Shown: positions 54,401 through 63,891 of the stretch, piece after piece | Position numbering within the stretch: the stretch's first letter is position 1 | How the letters are laid out: each line of letters starts with the position of its first letter | From: Niastella sp. OAS944 | GTDB taxonomy: Bacteria; Bacteroidota; Bacteroidia; Chitinophagales; Chitinophagaceae | Assembly (NCBI GenBank): GCA_024809215.1 | Contig: JANUBW010000004.1 | Span: 575,937-639,936 of the forward strand | Reading direction: 5' to 3' | DNA: 64,000 nucleotides | The notes under the pieces: generated by a model | What the model was told of the DNA's origin: nothing | Database searches by the model: none | The model's input: only the letters and a program-made list of their open reading frames with translations | Program-made: the position numbers and the translations under genes

Positions 54401-57400
54401 GGCACTTTCAGGTTAGCGGCAGCACGGGCCACTTCCACGCTGTCCAGCCACAATGAATCATAATTAGCACGTACCCCAGCAGGCGGCACCGTTTTTATAA
54501 GATTACCAGCCAAATCGAAATAGTACAGGGTATGATGGTATTCACTTACAGCATGCCGCACCGTAAACTGCTCCAGTTTATAGGCCTGGAGGCACTTAGC
54601 AACATAGCTGCTGTCAAAGTGGCCTTTTAATGAATCAAGGTATACATTGTACAGTTCCTGCGCCTTGCTGGCAATGATAAAGGTGGTATCGCTGCAATTA
54701 TTTATGTCATCCAGCGCTACCGGTGGAAATACCGGTTCGGCACGACCGCAAAGGGTGAGAGTCTGCTCTTCGGGACAGAAATTAATGGTAGCGCCACATC
54801 GCGTCCTGTAATAAGCTTTTATTTGGTCATAGGTATAGTTGTTACCTGTTCTGCTATTAAAATATTGCTCGAAGAATGGTTTGCAATCCTGCCGTGGCTC
54901 CAGGAAGTATGGATCGGGTCTGCTCAAGGAAGGATAATTATCAAAACTCTCATGGAACATAAGGCTGTCGCCGGCGCCATACATCTTTATCCAGTCAACC
55001 TGCAAACTTTCTCCTACGTTGGCCTTTATAAAAGGATAAACGAGGCGGTAAATATAATGATGGCCATCACGCATCAATTCTTTTATTAACTGGCCATCGA
55101 AGTAAACCTGGAACCTGTCGGGTTTAACCACATATTTTACCGTGCGCCAGTCGTTGAAGTTCCTGCCTCCAAAGGCTGAATCATAATGCCGCACGCCCTG
55201 GAGGTTATAATATCCCGTCGCCCATTGTGGTATAAATGCTATATAAAAATCCTCTTCTCTATCATAGCCAGGATCATCGAGGCTATTGTTGTTTATAGCA
55301 AAATCAACATCCGTACCGCCAATATTTCGCACCCTTGCTTCCAGTGCGTATTCGTTCTGCACTCTCCACCAACGCTGGCTGCCATACGTAACTGCACCAT
55401 ACCGGGTTGAACTATCCGGATAAGGCATATGTATATAGCCATTACTGATAATGGAAGGTGTCTTCAGTTCATTGGTATTGAAACCCTGGTTAGTAGTGTT
55501 ATAAACACCCCCTACAATCCAGTTAGCGATATTACATTGATGCGTATTTACAAGCGGGTCGGATAAAGAATTATATAAACAAACTGCATTGTTATAAATG
55601 GTCATTAATGAATCGCAGGTAATTCCGCCGGTATTTGTGCTGGTATCGGTATTACAAACATTTAAAGCAATACCATTGGCCAGATATAATGAATCAATCT
55701 GGCTGAAGTTATAACTGGTTCCTTTTTGCTGATTGAAATAATTGGAAAAATCTGTAGTACAGGTAGCAGACGGACATATTGCGTTTCCATTAACAAGACT
55801 CTGGTTATCGGGGTCATTAAAATCTTCGAAAAATTGCGTTATGCCGTTTACGTCCGACAGTTTCACCCAATCTACAGCAGCCTCCATTGAAGCAAACGAA
55901 AGAAATATTCCGGGTATTGGCCCTACAGGTTGACCATATAATCGCGGCACCTTCTGATATACCTTTATTAACCGTCCGTCTACATACTGCTCATAGGCTG
56001 TTTTAGTTACCCTCATTTTTAGTATATGCCAGTCGGCCAGGCTACCGGGCGCTGTAGCAATGGTTTGTCCTGCAATAAACTGGCTACGCCCATCTATAAA
56101 AGTTCCGCCGTTAATGGTATTACCATCGCTTTGGTATTCGCATATATATCCCCCGGCTGTTGTGGTGTCTGTACTATATACATTGAGAGAAGCAAGCAGC
56201 CATCCCGTTGTTCTTATACGGGCTTCCACCTGGTAACCATCCGGCAAACAAACGGATTTTCCGAAAAAGTTAACAGGCGAAACACAGCAATAGGCAGGTG
56301 TGCTATGATAACTATCAGGCAATTTAATTTGCCCATCCCTGAAAAGCTGATGGGGGTCGGTAACCTGAAAGCCGGTACCAACATAATACCAGCTGGTGGC
56401 CGCGGATGTCGATGCTTTATATCCACTCACTATCGATTGCAGTTCACTAACAGAATCAACCGGCATCTCACATCCTTTTGCAAAAGCAAGGTATTCATCC
56501 ACCGTTTTTGCAAAACCAAACCGGTAGTTCATGAATTGTTCGTACAACAAGTTATTCCTTGTTTGTATAGAATCGGTAACCATACCAGCTAACGGGCTTA
56601 TACCGGGGAATTTACTTCTGAATGCCTGGTCTGCTGTTTTAAACTGCTCACATCCTATGCAAATATCTCCTGTATAACACTGAAAGGCCGGCGGTAAGAA
56701 CAAGGGCGATTCCAGGTAACTGCACGAAGCAGGCGGCGCCCCATTTACTTTACACAAACTCAACAACTGATTGAGCGCCGCATCGGTTACAGAGGTATTA
56801 TATACTTTTTTCAAATAATCAGAAAAAGAACTATACCCCGATGCATTCTGGTACTTATTATAATAGCCGGCAATAGCTTCGCATTCACAATCTTCGGGTT
56901 TGTTATAGATGGGCTTGTTGCCAAAAACCGACTGCTGATCGTATGGTTTGGGCGCCGTTATTCTATATGAATTACAATTTATAAAATCGGTTATACCATG
57001 GGTTTGATTATAGTTATTGATCACCTCTTCAAAACTCCTGAACTGATTGGTACTTGAAGGCTTCACCGAACTGGCGCCGTATGGATGGTTCACATCAGAT
57101 CCTTCCATACATACCTGTACCAGTTGAGGAATGATTATATCGGTTATACTGGCGGAATCACAAAAAGTGCATTTACTTAACTGTTGCATCCACTGGGTGA
57201 CGTAGGCCTGGCAGTTAGACTGGTAATAATTATCCATCTTATTGCCTATTTCATTCTTGGCCTGGTTGGTATCTGATGGCAGCGTACCACCGGCAGCTTT
57301 AGCCAGTTCATCTGCATCACTGAAATGAGGTATAAATCCCCGATCCATCAGTTGGGCAGCGGTTAATGCTTTTGTGCAGGAATCTTTGATCCAGTATTTG

Positions 57401-59613
57401 TTAAGAATATTCCGCTTAACATCGAGGTACATCTGCCGGTAAGCGCGCCAGGCCATGTTCAGTTCACCCACACACATAGTATCAGGGTTCATGGCCCATG
57501 CATTATTACTATAAGTTTCAAAACAGGCCTGGTTATCGGTTCCCTTCTGGCACATGGTGGTAACACTGGCCACGGCCCACAGGCTGATGGTACCGCCATC
57601 GATCTTCCGGTAATTCAGCAGTGAATCTTTCAACTTGCTAAGAAAGAGCTTGTTCTTAAACTCCGCCATCGGATCTTTAACATCGGTACCGGCGCCGTTC
57701 AGGTGGGCCGGGAAACCACCATCTCTTATGGGATTGAGATATCCTTTTTCCTTCGCTTCCTGCCAGGTATCGGTTTCGGCAAAACGTTTATCCCATTCGT
57801 GGCTGGCTTTCAGTTGGTCATATCGCTGCAATTTGCAATACTCGGGATGCAAAGGCAATAACGCTTCGGCCCAGCTTAATTTAAACTTCTGCGCAAATAC
57901 TTCGGGAGTGAGGTTTTGCGGCGGCACCAGTTGGCCGGAACCTTCGTCATATACCAGGTCAGGATTACCGTTAGCATCGAGGTAATTTGTCACATCCTGG
58001 AATTTAGCGGTGGTGTCGGGCGCATCGCCATCTGCCGAAGAAAAGAATATAGATAAGATATCGTTGTCGTTATCGATATTGGCATACTGGCCCGAAGAGG
58101 GCGTCATATCCATAAGCATATTACGGCGAATGTCGTTGGCTTCCGTTACGGTTGAATCGCAGAGCGCCGCACAATCTTCCTGTGCTTTGGCATATGCTGT
58201 TAAAGCCATGTTCCTGTAACCGGCCGTATCAACATCGGCAATACCCGATGTCTGTCTGAACCGCACCCAGAATTGGTCCCATGTACCCAGGCTGTCTTTA
58301 CAACTCTGGCAGGTTGGCCTGCATTGTAATACACCGGCCAGCAATTGCCGCTGCTCCTGTATAAGATCATCGATTGTTTTACAGGTATTTGTTTTCAGGA
58401 AAATACTGTCGCGATAGTAATCCAATCCATAGCGGCTTACCGATAATTTTTTGGTTACTTCATAACTGCCTTCTTCCAGGAATTTTGTAAAAGAAAGCGA
58501 GAAGCCGCCGCTGTTGTTTTTGCATGAAGTATCTATCTGGCCAATCTGAAAATTATGGATCACCGTATCGAAAGGAGCGCCGCCCAGCTTTTGGTTATTG
58601 CAATCGTCGGTGATGGTGATCTGCAGATCGTATAAACACTCATAACAGATCTGCGCCTGTGTACACCCTTCCTGTTGCAGCGTTTGCGGGTCTAATTTAT
58701 AAGTAAATGTATGGTCGCCGGCTTTGGATACAAGCAATCCTTTTTTATTCTCCATTACCCAGTCTTTAATAACGGTGGCCGATGGATCGGAAAGCTTTTC
58801 GGTGCGTGTGGCTGATGCATACGATGACAAGGTATCGAGTTTAATACTATCGGGCGGAACACCAGCCAATGCCGTGGCAATGGTCCTGCCGCGCATATCA
58901 GTATAGCTTACGCTATATTGGCCGTTTGCATCACGCACCATGGTTTTAAAATAATGGGAGAAGTGGCCAACTTCGGTACCAAACAAGGCATCCAGTTCGC
59001 GCTGGTCGGGTGTGCCGTAAAAGTATTTTGTTTCATGGCCACTGCCAATGCGGAAGGTTTTGCCTACACCGCTTTGCCGGCTGATGCGACTGGTATTATC
59101 CTGTGCATATTCTACTTCCGTAAACGGGTATCCTTCCGCATCGGGTATGTATTTATTAAACCCTGAATCGGCCAAAGGGTTGGCCGGGGAATAATATTGT
59201 GCTGCCCCGTTTGTTGTAGCCATAGCAGGCGCCCCCATAGTGCAATACAGATCGGCGCTGGCCAGCGTGTCATACAGGCTTTTGTCGTAACCGGAAGCGC
59301 TGTTCAGCCCACGGTTAAAATTTTTGGAGTAGCCAATAACCGAATTCAGCGTTGGGGCAGGCAGTACCTGTATCACTGGCCGACCCTGGTAATCGTAAAA
59401 ATTTTCAGCTACAATGGTTTTTTCGATACTGTTATCTTTTGTAACTGTTTGGCGGGCACGCATGCTGCCATCGTAATACTGCACCACGGTTTTTCTTTTG
59501 CCTTCCTCGGCAAACGTAGTGGTAGCCTGCCAGTTTAACGGACGCTCATGTCCGTTATAATTGAATCGTCCTAACCCGTTTGTGTAATCCTTCCGCTCTC
59601 TTCCTGGAGGCAT
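51421..59613 (-). CDS. RHS-repeat polymorphic toxin with lysozyme-like C-terminal domain, 5'-truncated (2730 aa)
   Basis: A very large protein with RHS/YD features: repeated YD-type motifs (RYDQLNRL, YDALGNRI, YDEIGNLV), two LamG-like inserts (YQVEARIRTTGW, YALEARVRNIGG), and the core end YYPFGMLSRVSLSSNG...NFGARVYDSRVGKFLSIDPHVASYPGISPY. After DPDGKD (about residue 2480), the C-terminal tip carries MVKAASIQESSGG (catalytic Glu near 2603), NNPGDFDKYKKAYGL, NTSLYLGIRFI and FGNYNGWG, the pattern of an SLT/goose-type lysozyme. The tip DNA is AT-richer than the core. The protein starts inside a domain (NGLGRFNYNGHER) with no signal peptide, and its 5' end abuts a truncated SusC gene, so the gene is truncated and may be silent. 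The lipoprotein gene overlaps its 3' end. Confidence 0.85.
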   Translation of the reverse strand: MPPGRERKDYTNGLGRFNYNGHERPLNWQATTTFAEEGKRKTVVQYYDGSMRARQTVTKDNSIEKTIVAENFYDYQGRPVIQVLPAPTLNSVIGYSKNFNRGLNSASGYDKSLYDTLASADLYCTMGAPAMATTNGAAQYYSPANPLADSGFNKYIPDAEGYPFTEVEYAQDNTSRISRQSGVGKTFRIGSGHETKYFYGTPDQRELDALFGTEVGHFSHYFKTMVRDANGQYSVSYTDMRGRTIATALAGVPPDSIKLDTLSSYASATRTEKLSDPSATVIKDWVMENKKGLLVSKAGDHTFTYKLDPQTLQQEGCTQAQICYECLYDLQITITDDCNNQKLGGAPFDTVIHNFQIGQIDTSCKNNSGGFSLSFTKFLEEGSYEVTKKLSVSRYGLDYYRDSIFLKTNTCKTIDDLIQEQRQLLAGVLQCRPTCQSCKDSLGTWDQFWVRFRQTSGIADVDTAGYRNMALTAYAKAQEDCAALCDSTVTEANDIRRNMLMDMTPSSGQYANIDNDNDILSIFFSSADGDAPDTTAKFQDVTNYLDANGNPDLVYDEGSGQLVPPQNLTPEVFAQKFKLSWAEALLPLHPEYCKLQRYDQLKASHEWDKRFAETDTWQEAKEKGYLNPIRDGGFPAHLNGAGTDVKDPMAEFKNKLFLSKLKDSLLNYRKIDGGTISLWAVASVTTMCQKGTDNQACFETYSNNAWAMNPDTMCVGELNMAWRAYRQMYLDVKRNILNKYWIKDSCTKALTAAQLMDRGFIPHFSDADELAKAAGGTLPSDTNQAKNEIGNKMDNYYQSNCQAYVTQWMQQLSKCTFCDSASITDIIIPQLVQVCMEGSDVNHPYGASSVKPSSTNQFRSFEEVINNYNQTHGITDFINCNSYRITAPKPYDQQSVFGNKPIYNKPEDCECEAIAGYYNKYQNASGYSSFSDYLKKVYNTSVTDAALNQLLSLCKVNGAPPASCSYLESPLFLPPAFQCYTGDICIGCEQFKTADQAFRSKFPGISPLAGMVTDSIQTRNNLLYEQFMNYRFGFAKTVDEYLAFAKGCEMPVDSVSELQSIVSGYKASTSAATSWYYVGTGFQVTDPHQLFRDGQIKLPDSYHSTPAYCCVSPVNFFGKSVCLPDGYQVEARIRTTGWLLASLNVYSTDTTTAGGYICEYQSDGNTINGGTFIDGRSQFIAGQTIATAPGSLADWHILKMRVTKTAYEQYVDGRLIKVYQKVPRLYGQPVGPIPGIFLSFASMEAAVDWVKLSDVNGITQFFEDFNDPDNQSLVNGNAICPSATCTTDFSNYFNQQKGTSYNFSQIDSLYLANGIALNVCNTDTSTNTGGITCDSLMTIYNNAVCLYNSLSDPLVNTHQCNIANWIVGGVYNTTNQGFNTNELKTPSIISNGYIHMPYPDSSTRYGAVTYGSQRWWRVQNEYALEARVRNIGGTDVDFAINNNSLDDPGYDREEDFYIAFIPQWATGYYNLQGVRHYDSAFGGRNFNDWRTVKYVVKPDRFQVYFDGQLIKELMRDGHHYIYRLVYPFIKANVGESLQVDWIKMYGAGDSLMFHESFDNYPSLSRPDPYFLEPRQDCKPFFEQYFNSRTGNNYTYDQIKAYYRTRCGATINFCPEEQTLTLCGRAEPVFPPVALDDINNCSDTTFIIASKAQELYNVYLDSLKGHFDSSYVAKCLQAYKLEQFTVRHAVSEYHHTLYYFDLAGNLIKTVPPAGVRANYDSLWLDSVEVARAAANLKVPAHELVTQYRYNTLNGVVSQRSPDGGKTEFWYDRLGRLAISRNARQKAAGGLFSYTRYDALGRITEVGQVKDPAASQVNDNLTRNETALDNWLTGLDGYRGQVTKTIYDLPYTGFGSVNSRLIVQQKNLRNRVSYISYSDTPGVSAAYNTATFYSYDIHGNVDTLLQDYGQNSVAANVMNTQNNRFKKLLYQYDLISGKVNMVMYQPGWSDRWYHRYRYDAENRLIEVETSLDSLVWEKDARYEYYRHGTLARMVLGQQQVQGIDYAYTLQGWLKGVNSTGGTIAHDMGSDGKDGHLNQFIARDAFGFTLNYFAGEYKPVGNGVDPFPGYSGRLTDLNNYRPLYNGNISSMSVYNRRFEEEPGGPLHFYNYRYDQLNRLTGQDVYKGFDVAANSWNGMIGNNDYLKERIAYDANGNILKYLRNAMSGAGVDMDSLSYRYYKGTNQLRQIRDAVGDNTYQSQEDNLIADIDNQTDTSNYVYDEIGNLVKDKAEGISNIKWNVYGKILEITRTATDKVPVTTIQFTYDALGNRIGKITDAGGEKQYTWYVRDAQGNIITTYAATGNSSDLSALQLMQDERYIYGSSRVGMYKYPDEVSGGPDDKWAYYNGTTFDRGFRQYELSNHLGNVLATISDKKFGVPSDANSSLIDHFEPHIVTAQDYYPFGMLSRVSLSSNGKSYRFGFNGKENDNEVKGLGNQLNFGARVYDSRVGKFLSIDPHVASYPGISPYSGFSNNPNSFIDPDGKDIVYFNLSGIEVYRVKSNTEFRTFIQSTDDKHIKMPTQSMVGWKEVPMPKIIQERTQTGDNTTGAAYQQFDYLIAARTGLFNQSKNLGLLQLYTEGGDPIPKEANKSIDDLDPTMVKAASIQESSGGVGKNKDLLTANNPGDFDKYKKAYGLKKSDDMSNDPNTSLYLGIRFIATKGFRNGVGYDPKTGNKTYKFQGWLRAFGNYNGWGIEKIKGIPKKEWKIPSLYENYIKEMVDNAKPSTPSNFDNK

Positions 59614-60743
59614 TAAAACCTTTCCGCAAACGTGAATTTGAAGTTGGCTTCAATACAAGGTGGTTTGAAAGAAGCAGGCTTGAATTTGATTTTTCATTCT
59701 ATACCAATAATACCTACGATCAGATCGTGCAGCAGCCCATTACACCTGCAACCGGTTACACGGCAGCCAAGATCAATACAGGTAATGTAAAAAACTGGGG
59801 CCTTGAACTTATGGTAAAGGGCGCTCCAGTGGCTACCAAAAAATATCGTTGGGACCTCACCTTTACAGCGGCCAACCAGTTTTCAAAAGTTGTTAAACTG
59901 TATCCCGGTATTACCCAGAAATTTATCGATGGCAATCAGGGATTCCAGGTTTGGGCGAAAGAAGGCCAGCGCATTGGAGAAATACGTGCGTATGACTACA
60001 AGCGCGATCCCGCTGGCAATAGAATTGTCGCTGCCAATGGTTTCTATGCGCTGAGCGACGAGGTTACAAGCACCGGTAAAAATGTAAACCCCAAAGTATT
60101 TGGCGGTGTATACAGCGATTTCTCTTTTAAAGGTTTCAATTTCCATTTTGGCATTGACTACAAATTTGGCGGAAGCATTTTCTCTTATACCAACAACTAC
60201 CTGATGGGTACCGGTGTAATAAAAGCATCGCTCCATGGCAGGGATGAGGCAACTGGTGGCATGGCCTACTATGAAGACAATGCTACAGGCGCCAAAGTAG
60301 CCTGGGAGCACAATAAACCGGCGCCCGCGAATGCACGCGACGGTATTGTGTACCACGACGGTATTGTGCTTGATGGGGTGAAAGAAGTGAATGCAGGTGG
60401 TACAGTTAAGTATGAAAGGAATGATGTTATAGTAGCTGCCCCCGCTTACTATCAAACATATATCAACGACAATAGCACATCATGGCCCCCCGACCGTTTG
60501 TTCAAAAACGATTACATTAAACTACGCGAAATTTCAATTGATTATGCCCTGCCAGCGAAGGTGTCGAACATGCTGAAATTGCAGAAGCTTTCGTTAACTG
60601 CCGCAGTAAGGAACCTGGGCTATTTGTACAAGACCGTGCCCAATATTGACCCCGAAAGTGCATTGGGTGCACAGGGATATATTGAGAACTCATTCTATCC
60701 TTCCATCAGGTCTTTCATTTTTGGTGTAAACGTTAGTTTCTAA
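59580..60743 (+). pseudogene. SusC/RagA-family receptor, C-terminal part only (387 codons)
   Basis: Reads as the last third of a SusC-type TonB-dependent transporter: LKPFRKREFEVGFNTRWF, NNTYDQIVQQPIT, NTGNVKNWGLELMVKGAP, FGGVYSDFSFKGFNFHFGIDYKFGG, LFKNDYIKLREISIDYALP, and final SFIFGVNVSF. Signal peptide, carboxypeptidase-like and plug domains (about 600 residues) are missing. The first codons (MCNPSALFLEA) do not look like SusC and probably belong to the truncated RHS side or the join. It cannot form a working receptor. A SusD gene follows 19 bp downstream. Confidence 0.85.
59595..59625. other. junction joining two 5'-truncated genes
   Basis: Here the minus-strand RHS frame and the plus-strand SusC frame both begin abruptly. 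RHS homology seems to start just left of 59600 (KDYTNGLG), SusC homology just right of it (LKPFRKREFEVGF). No repeat or insertion sequence was seen at the join. A deletion of the divergent 5' ends and their shared upstream region, or an assembly misjoin, would both give this. Confidence 0.7.
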
Positions 60744-60762
60744 AAGCTTCAAAAGAAAAATT

Positions 60763-62523
60763 ATGAAAAAAATATTTATAGGGATGATTGCTTTTTCACT
60801 TGCGCTTGCTTCGTGTAAGAAGTCGATTGAGAAAGAATTTCCCAACCCTGAGAATTACGATAAGACCGGCAACCTGTTTGCCGGCATGTTTACCAAAACG
60901 CTTTACTCCTGGAAACTGTATGTACAGGACTATGGCGAATGGTGGTGGGATCTGGCAGGTAACGGTGGCGTGGGAGTTGCAGGCTATTCGCAGGTAAGTC
61001 AACGTTATATTACCGACCGGTATGCCTGGTTCTCAACTTTTGACGACCTTACCGGCACCACTGCTTTCGGCTCTTATCCACAGCTTTGGTCAAACAGGCT
61101 GGGCGCTTTTTACGGCAGCGTGAACACCTGGGCCGTTATTAAAGACAATATAGCAGCGGTGTCGGGCACTGACCTCGATGACAACGAGATCTACTATTCT
61201 CTTACAACCGTTATGAAGGATTATGCAGCGTTGCTGGCGGTTGACTTTTATAACAACATTCCTTATTCAGAGGCATTTAAGGGCAAGGACAGGGTGTTTT
61301 TCCCTAAATATGATGACGCAAAGGAAATTTATAAAAGCGTGATGGACGAGTTGAAAAAACTATCCGAAGACCTGCCTGGCCAGTTCAATAAAATGTCTGT
61401 ATCGGCCAAAGCGGTTTTCAAAGTACAGGACATTGCGTTTGCAGGTGATGTGAACCAATGGGTGCAATATATAAATAGTATCCGATTGAAATTTGCCATA
61501 CGCATTTCCGGTGTGGAAGAAGCATTTGCCAAATCACACATCCAGGATGTGCTTACAAAAAATAACCTTCCCACGAAGGACCAGGTATGGCCACTGCCCT
61601 ATGCATTGAAAGCCGATGCCGGTGGTGAGTGGATCCGTGGTATTGGCGAATCCTGGCATACTACCTTCATACCTGATGTTATTATGAGGAGAATGAATAG
61701 GAACAGTACAATTTATGAGCCCGGCATAGATGACCCACGGCTACCTGTTATAGCAATGCCTACTAAATTCAGCGATTTGACTGTTACACCTGCGGTTGGC
61801 GATTACCGGGGGGTAAACTATAATGCCGATGGTCAGAAACCTGCTTATGTTGCCGGCGAAAAGTATTATACAGGCGGCGTTATGGGCGACCTGAACGAGC
61901 ATCTTAAACAGAACTCTCGTTCTATGTACAACCTTGCCACGTATCACCGGAATGAAACCTTTCCGGTATACATGATGTCGCTGGCCGAAACAGATCTGTT
62001 GCTGGCGGAAGTTGCGCTCAAAAACCTGGGTACAACCGGTAAAACGGCTGCAGCGCATATCAAAGATGCAATCACTCATTCTACCAATTTCTGGTATACG
62101 TTAAACCAGAAAAGCCCCTTTGCTACCACCGCGCCAATCATGCATCCGACCAAACCTTCAGCATCGATCATCAATACCTATGCTGATTCAATTGCTGCCA
62201 GGTTTGATAGCCGAACGAATACCGAGGATAAAATGGAATTGTTGATGCAACAGAAATATGTTCACCTGAACCTGATGTGCCCTTACGAGTTGTGGGCGGA
62301 GTTAAGAAGAACGCGGCATCCAAAACTGGAGCCTATGACCTTCAATGCAAAAGTAATGAAGCCGCTTCCGGAACGTTTACGGTATCCTACCGATGAACAG
62401 AAGACAAACCCCGATAATTACGCGACTGTAAAAAGCCAGGACAACTTTACCACCCCGATATTCTGGGTGCCTGCAAATTTGAGAAGTGTAAATCCTTACT
62501 GGGATAATTACAATTACGAATAG
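60763..62523 (+). CDS. SusD/RagB-type nutrient-binding lipoprotein (586 aa)
   Basis: Lipobox LALASC (Cys18) followed by KKS, then a SusD-like helical protein. Motifs include NLFAGMFTKTLYSWKLYVQDYGEWWWDL near the N-terminus, TTVMKDYAALLAVDFYNNIPYSEAF, MMSLAETDLLLAEVALKNLG and YVHLNLMCPYELWAELRRTRHPKL. It fits the SusD-like_2 branch of outer-membrane nutrient-binding lipoproteins. Its SusC partner is truncated here, so uptake is probably lost unless another SusC serves it. A terminator follows. Confidence 0.88.
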   Translation: MKKIFIGMIAFSLALASCKKSIEKEFPNPENYDKTGNLFAGMFTKTLYSWKLYVQDYGEWWWDLAGNGGVGVAGYSQVSQRYITDRYAWFSTFDDLTGTTAFGSYPQLWSNRLGAFYGSVNTWAVIKDNIAAVSGTDLDDNEIYYSLTTVMKDYAALLAVDFYNNIPYSEAFKGKDRVFFPKYDDAKEIYKSVMDELKKLSEDLPGQFNKMSVSAKAVFKVQDIAFAGDVNQWVQYINSIRLKFAIRISGVEEAFAKSHIQDVLTKNNLPTKDQVWPLPYALKADAGGEWIRGIGESWHTTFIPDVIMRRMNRNSTIYEPGIDDPRLPVIAMPTKFSDLTVTPAVGDYRGVNYNADGQKPAYVAGEKYYTGGVMGDLNEHLKQNSRSMYNLATYHRNETFPVYMMSLAETDLLLAEVALKNLGTTGKTAAAHIKDAITHSTNFWYTLNQKSPFATTAPIMHPTKPSASIINTYADSIAARFDSRTNTEDKMELLMQQKYVHLNLMCPYELWAELRRTRHPKLEPMTFNAKVMKPLPERLRYPTDEQKTNPDNYATVKSQDNFTTPIFWVPANLRSVNPYWDNYNYE

Positions 62524-62552
62524 CCGAGGCGCACAACATACGCAATTTTTGT

Positions 62553-62585
62553 AAAACCCGCTGTAATGGCGGGTTTTGCTTTTTA
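62553..62585 (+). terminator. rho-independent terminator after susD
   Basis: AAAACCCGC pairs with GCGGGTTTT (62553-62576) around a TGTAATG loop and is followed by GCTTTTTAG. It lies 30 bp after the SusD stop codon. Confidence 0.85.
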
Positions 62586-62728
62586 GATGCTACACCTCTC
62601 CCCTTTCAAATAACTCCGCTATATAAAAAAAGCAACCACACAGCCAGTTGGCTGCGGGTTGCAGTTATCAATACAAAAAATCCATACTCGTATGGTAATG
62701 GGCGCTAATTATTGTATGAGTTCTATGA

Positions 62729-62986
62729 ACAGTTGAAAGCGTTTGTAACGCAGTTGTACATTGCTTCGTAGTACAAGCAACTGACCAATCCTTCAAGCCA
62801 TTCCACCTGCGGCGCAAACTGGCCGATTTCCACACATCAGGTATTGATCATGTTGACGGGTATCCTAACGGCTTTTTTCCAAGGCAAGCCTTTATGGCGT
62901 ATAACCACGTGCTTTGCCTGGTTGAAGCCGCTTATCGGTTATATACCGACCAGCAGACACAACGCGTATTAATTACATTGCTTTAG
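62729..62986 (+). pseudogene. possible coding remnant without start codon (85 codons)
   Basis: The frame from 62729 to the TAG at 62984-62986 is open and protein-like (RRKLADFHTSGIDHVDGYPN, FFPRQAFMAYNHVLCLVEAA, YRLYTDQQTQRVLITLL) but has no convincing start; a stop precedes it directly. It may be the C-terminal remnant of a lost gene. I recognise no family. It lies in otherwise gene-free DNA. Confidence 0.35.
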
Positions 62987-63421
62987 TAAACTGTTGAACT
63001 CGTTTTTGCTTATATGTTGAGATAAGAAGAGAATTATCTGCCTTTGGCGGGCAGATGTTTTGAAAACCCCAGACTTTTCTTAGAATGTGCTTAGCATTGT
63101 TCGCAAACCACCAAAGATCTTACGAAGAACGATAAACTATGCCTTTGCTCAGTCCCGCAGAAAGGCAATAGCATTCTAAAATGTCTCAACATGTCAAAGA
63201 TGCTTTAGCGTTATGAGAACGCTTTTATTAATCGTTTCAAGGTTCCGGTTAACAGATTGGTTTTCCGGTCTTGTTGCGGGACCTATATCGTTATAGAAAC
63301 CAAACCCGATGCCTACATCCATCTAATGCAACACCCTTTATACTTCAAAAACCCTGCCCTTTATGCGAAAATTAACTTGATGATGATCAAGTTCGCTTGC
63401 CCGCTCCTGCTTCGTTCCCGG

Positions 63422-63605
63422 TTCGTTCTTCGTTAACCTTTGGGCTACCCATTTGCTACCCAAACGCTACCTCTTTCATAAAGAAAAACCAGTTTTTTAC
63501 TACCTTTTTACTACCCCCAGTCATAGGGAAAATGGTAGTAAAACGGTAGTAAATGGGTAGTGTTTTACTGGAAAAAAGGTATAGAATGGGTTAACAAGGA
63601 ACGAA
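63422..63605. repeat. large imperfect inverted repeat containing 11-bp iterons
   Basis: The outer arms TTCGTTCTTCGTTAACC (63422-63438) and GGTTAACAAGGAACGAA (63589-63605) match at 15 of 17 positions as inverted copies. Inside lie GCTACC repeats at 63444, 63455 and 63466 (period 11), TACTACC at 63498 and 63509 (period 11) and their inverted form GGTAG at 63534, 63545 and 63556 (period 11). Such phased sets are typical of protein-binding iterons, for example at replication origins or transposon ends. Confidence 0.7.
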
Positions 63606-63749
63606 GGAAGAGCGAAGAAAGAAGAACTTAACACTTCAGCAGCCACATAACGTAAATCAAACACATTGCTTTTGTCACAGTCCGCTCCCTACCTAATAGA
63701 GGTTTACTTAAGGTTAAATAAAGGTTGTAATGAGGTTTGGTTGCCCTGC

Positions 63750-63891
63750 AGGAGCAACAAAGGAGCAGCAAGGGGTAACCGCAACCTTACTACAACCTTA
63801 GCAAAATAGCAACAGGGGAGCAAGCAGGGAGCAACAAGGGAGCAACAAACAGCATGCAAAGAGCACCAGGGGAGCAACAGGGGAGCAAGAA
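63750..63891 (+). repeat. 11-bp tandem repeats GGGAGCAACAA (seven copies in three groups)
   Basis: Copies start at 63750, 63761, 63816, 63827, 63838, 63870 and 63881. Within groups the step is exactly 11 bp, and the first two groups are 55 bp (five times 11) apart. The period is not a multiple of 3, so this is not a coding repeat. It resembles an iteron array or a phased binding region just upstream of a possible gene start at 63948. Confidence 0.75.

Noticed and set aside
56026..56592. 188-codon plus-strand frame inside the RHS gene
   Set aside because: It is antisense to a clearly coding RHS region; composition is typical of a shadow frame.
59883..60455. 190-codon minus-strand frame inside the SusC fragment
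   Set aside because: Antisense to a recognisable SusC barrel; the sequence has no protein-like features.
62986..63421. Insertion sequence
   Set aside because: Some inverted pairs are present but no transposase frame or target duplication could be found.
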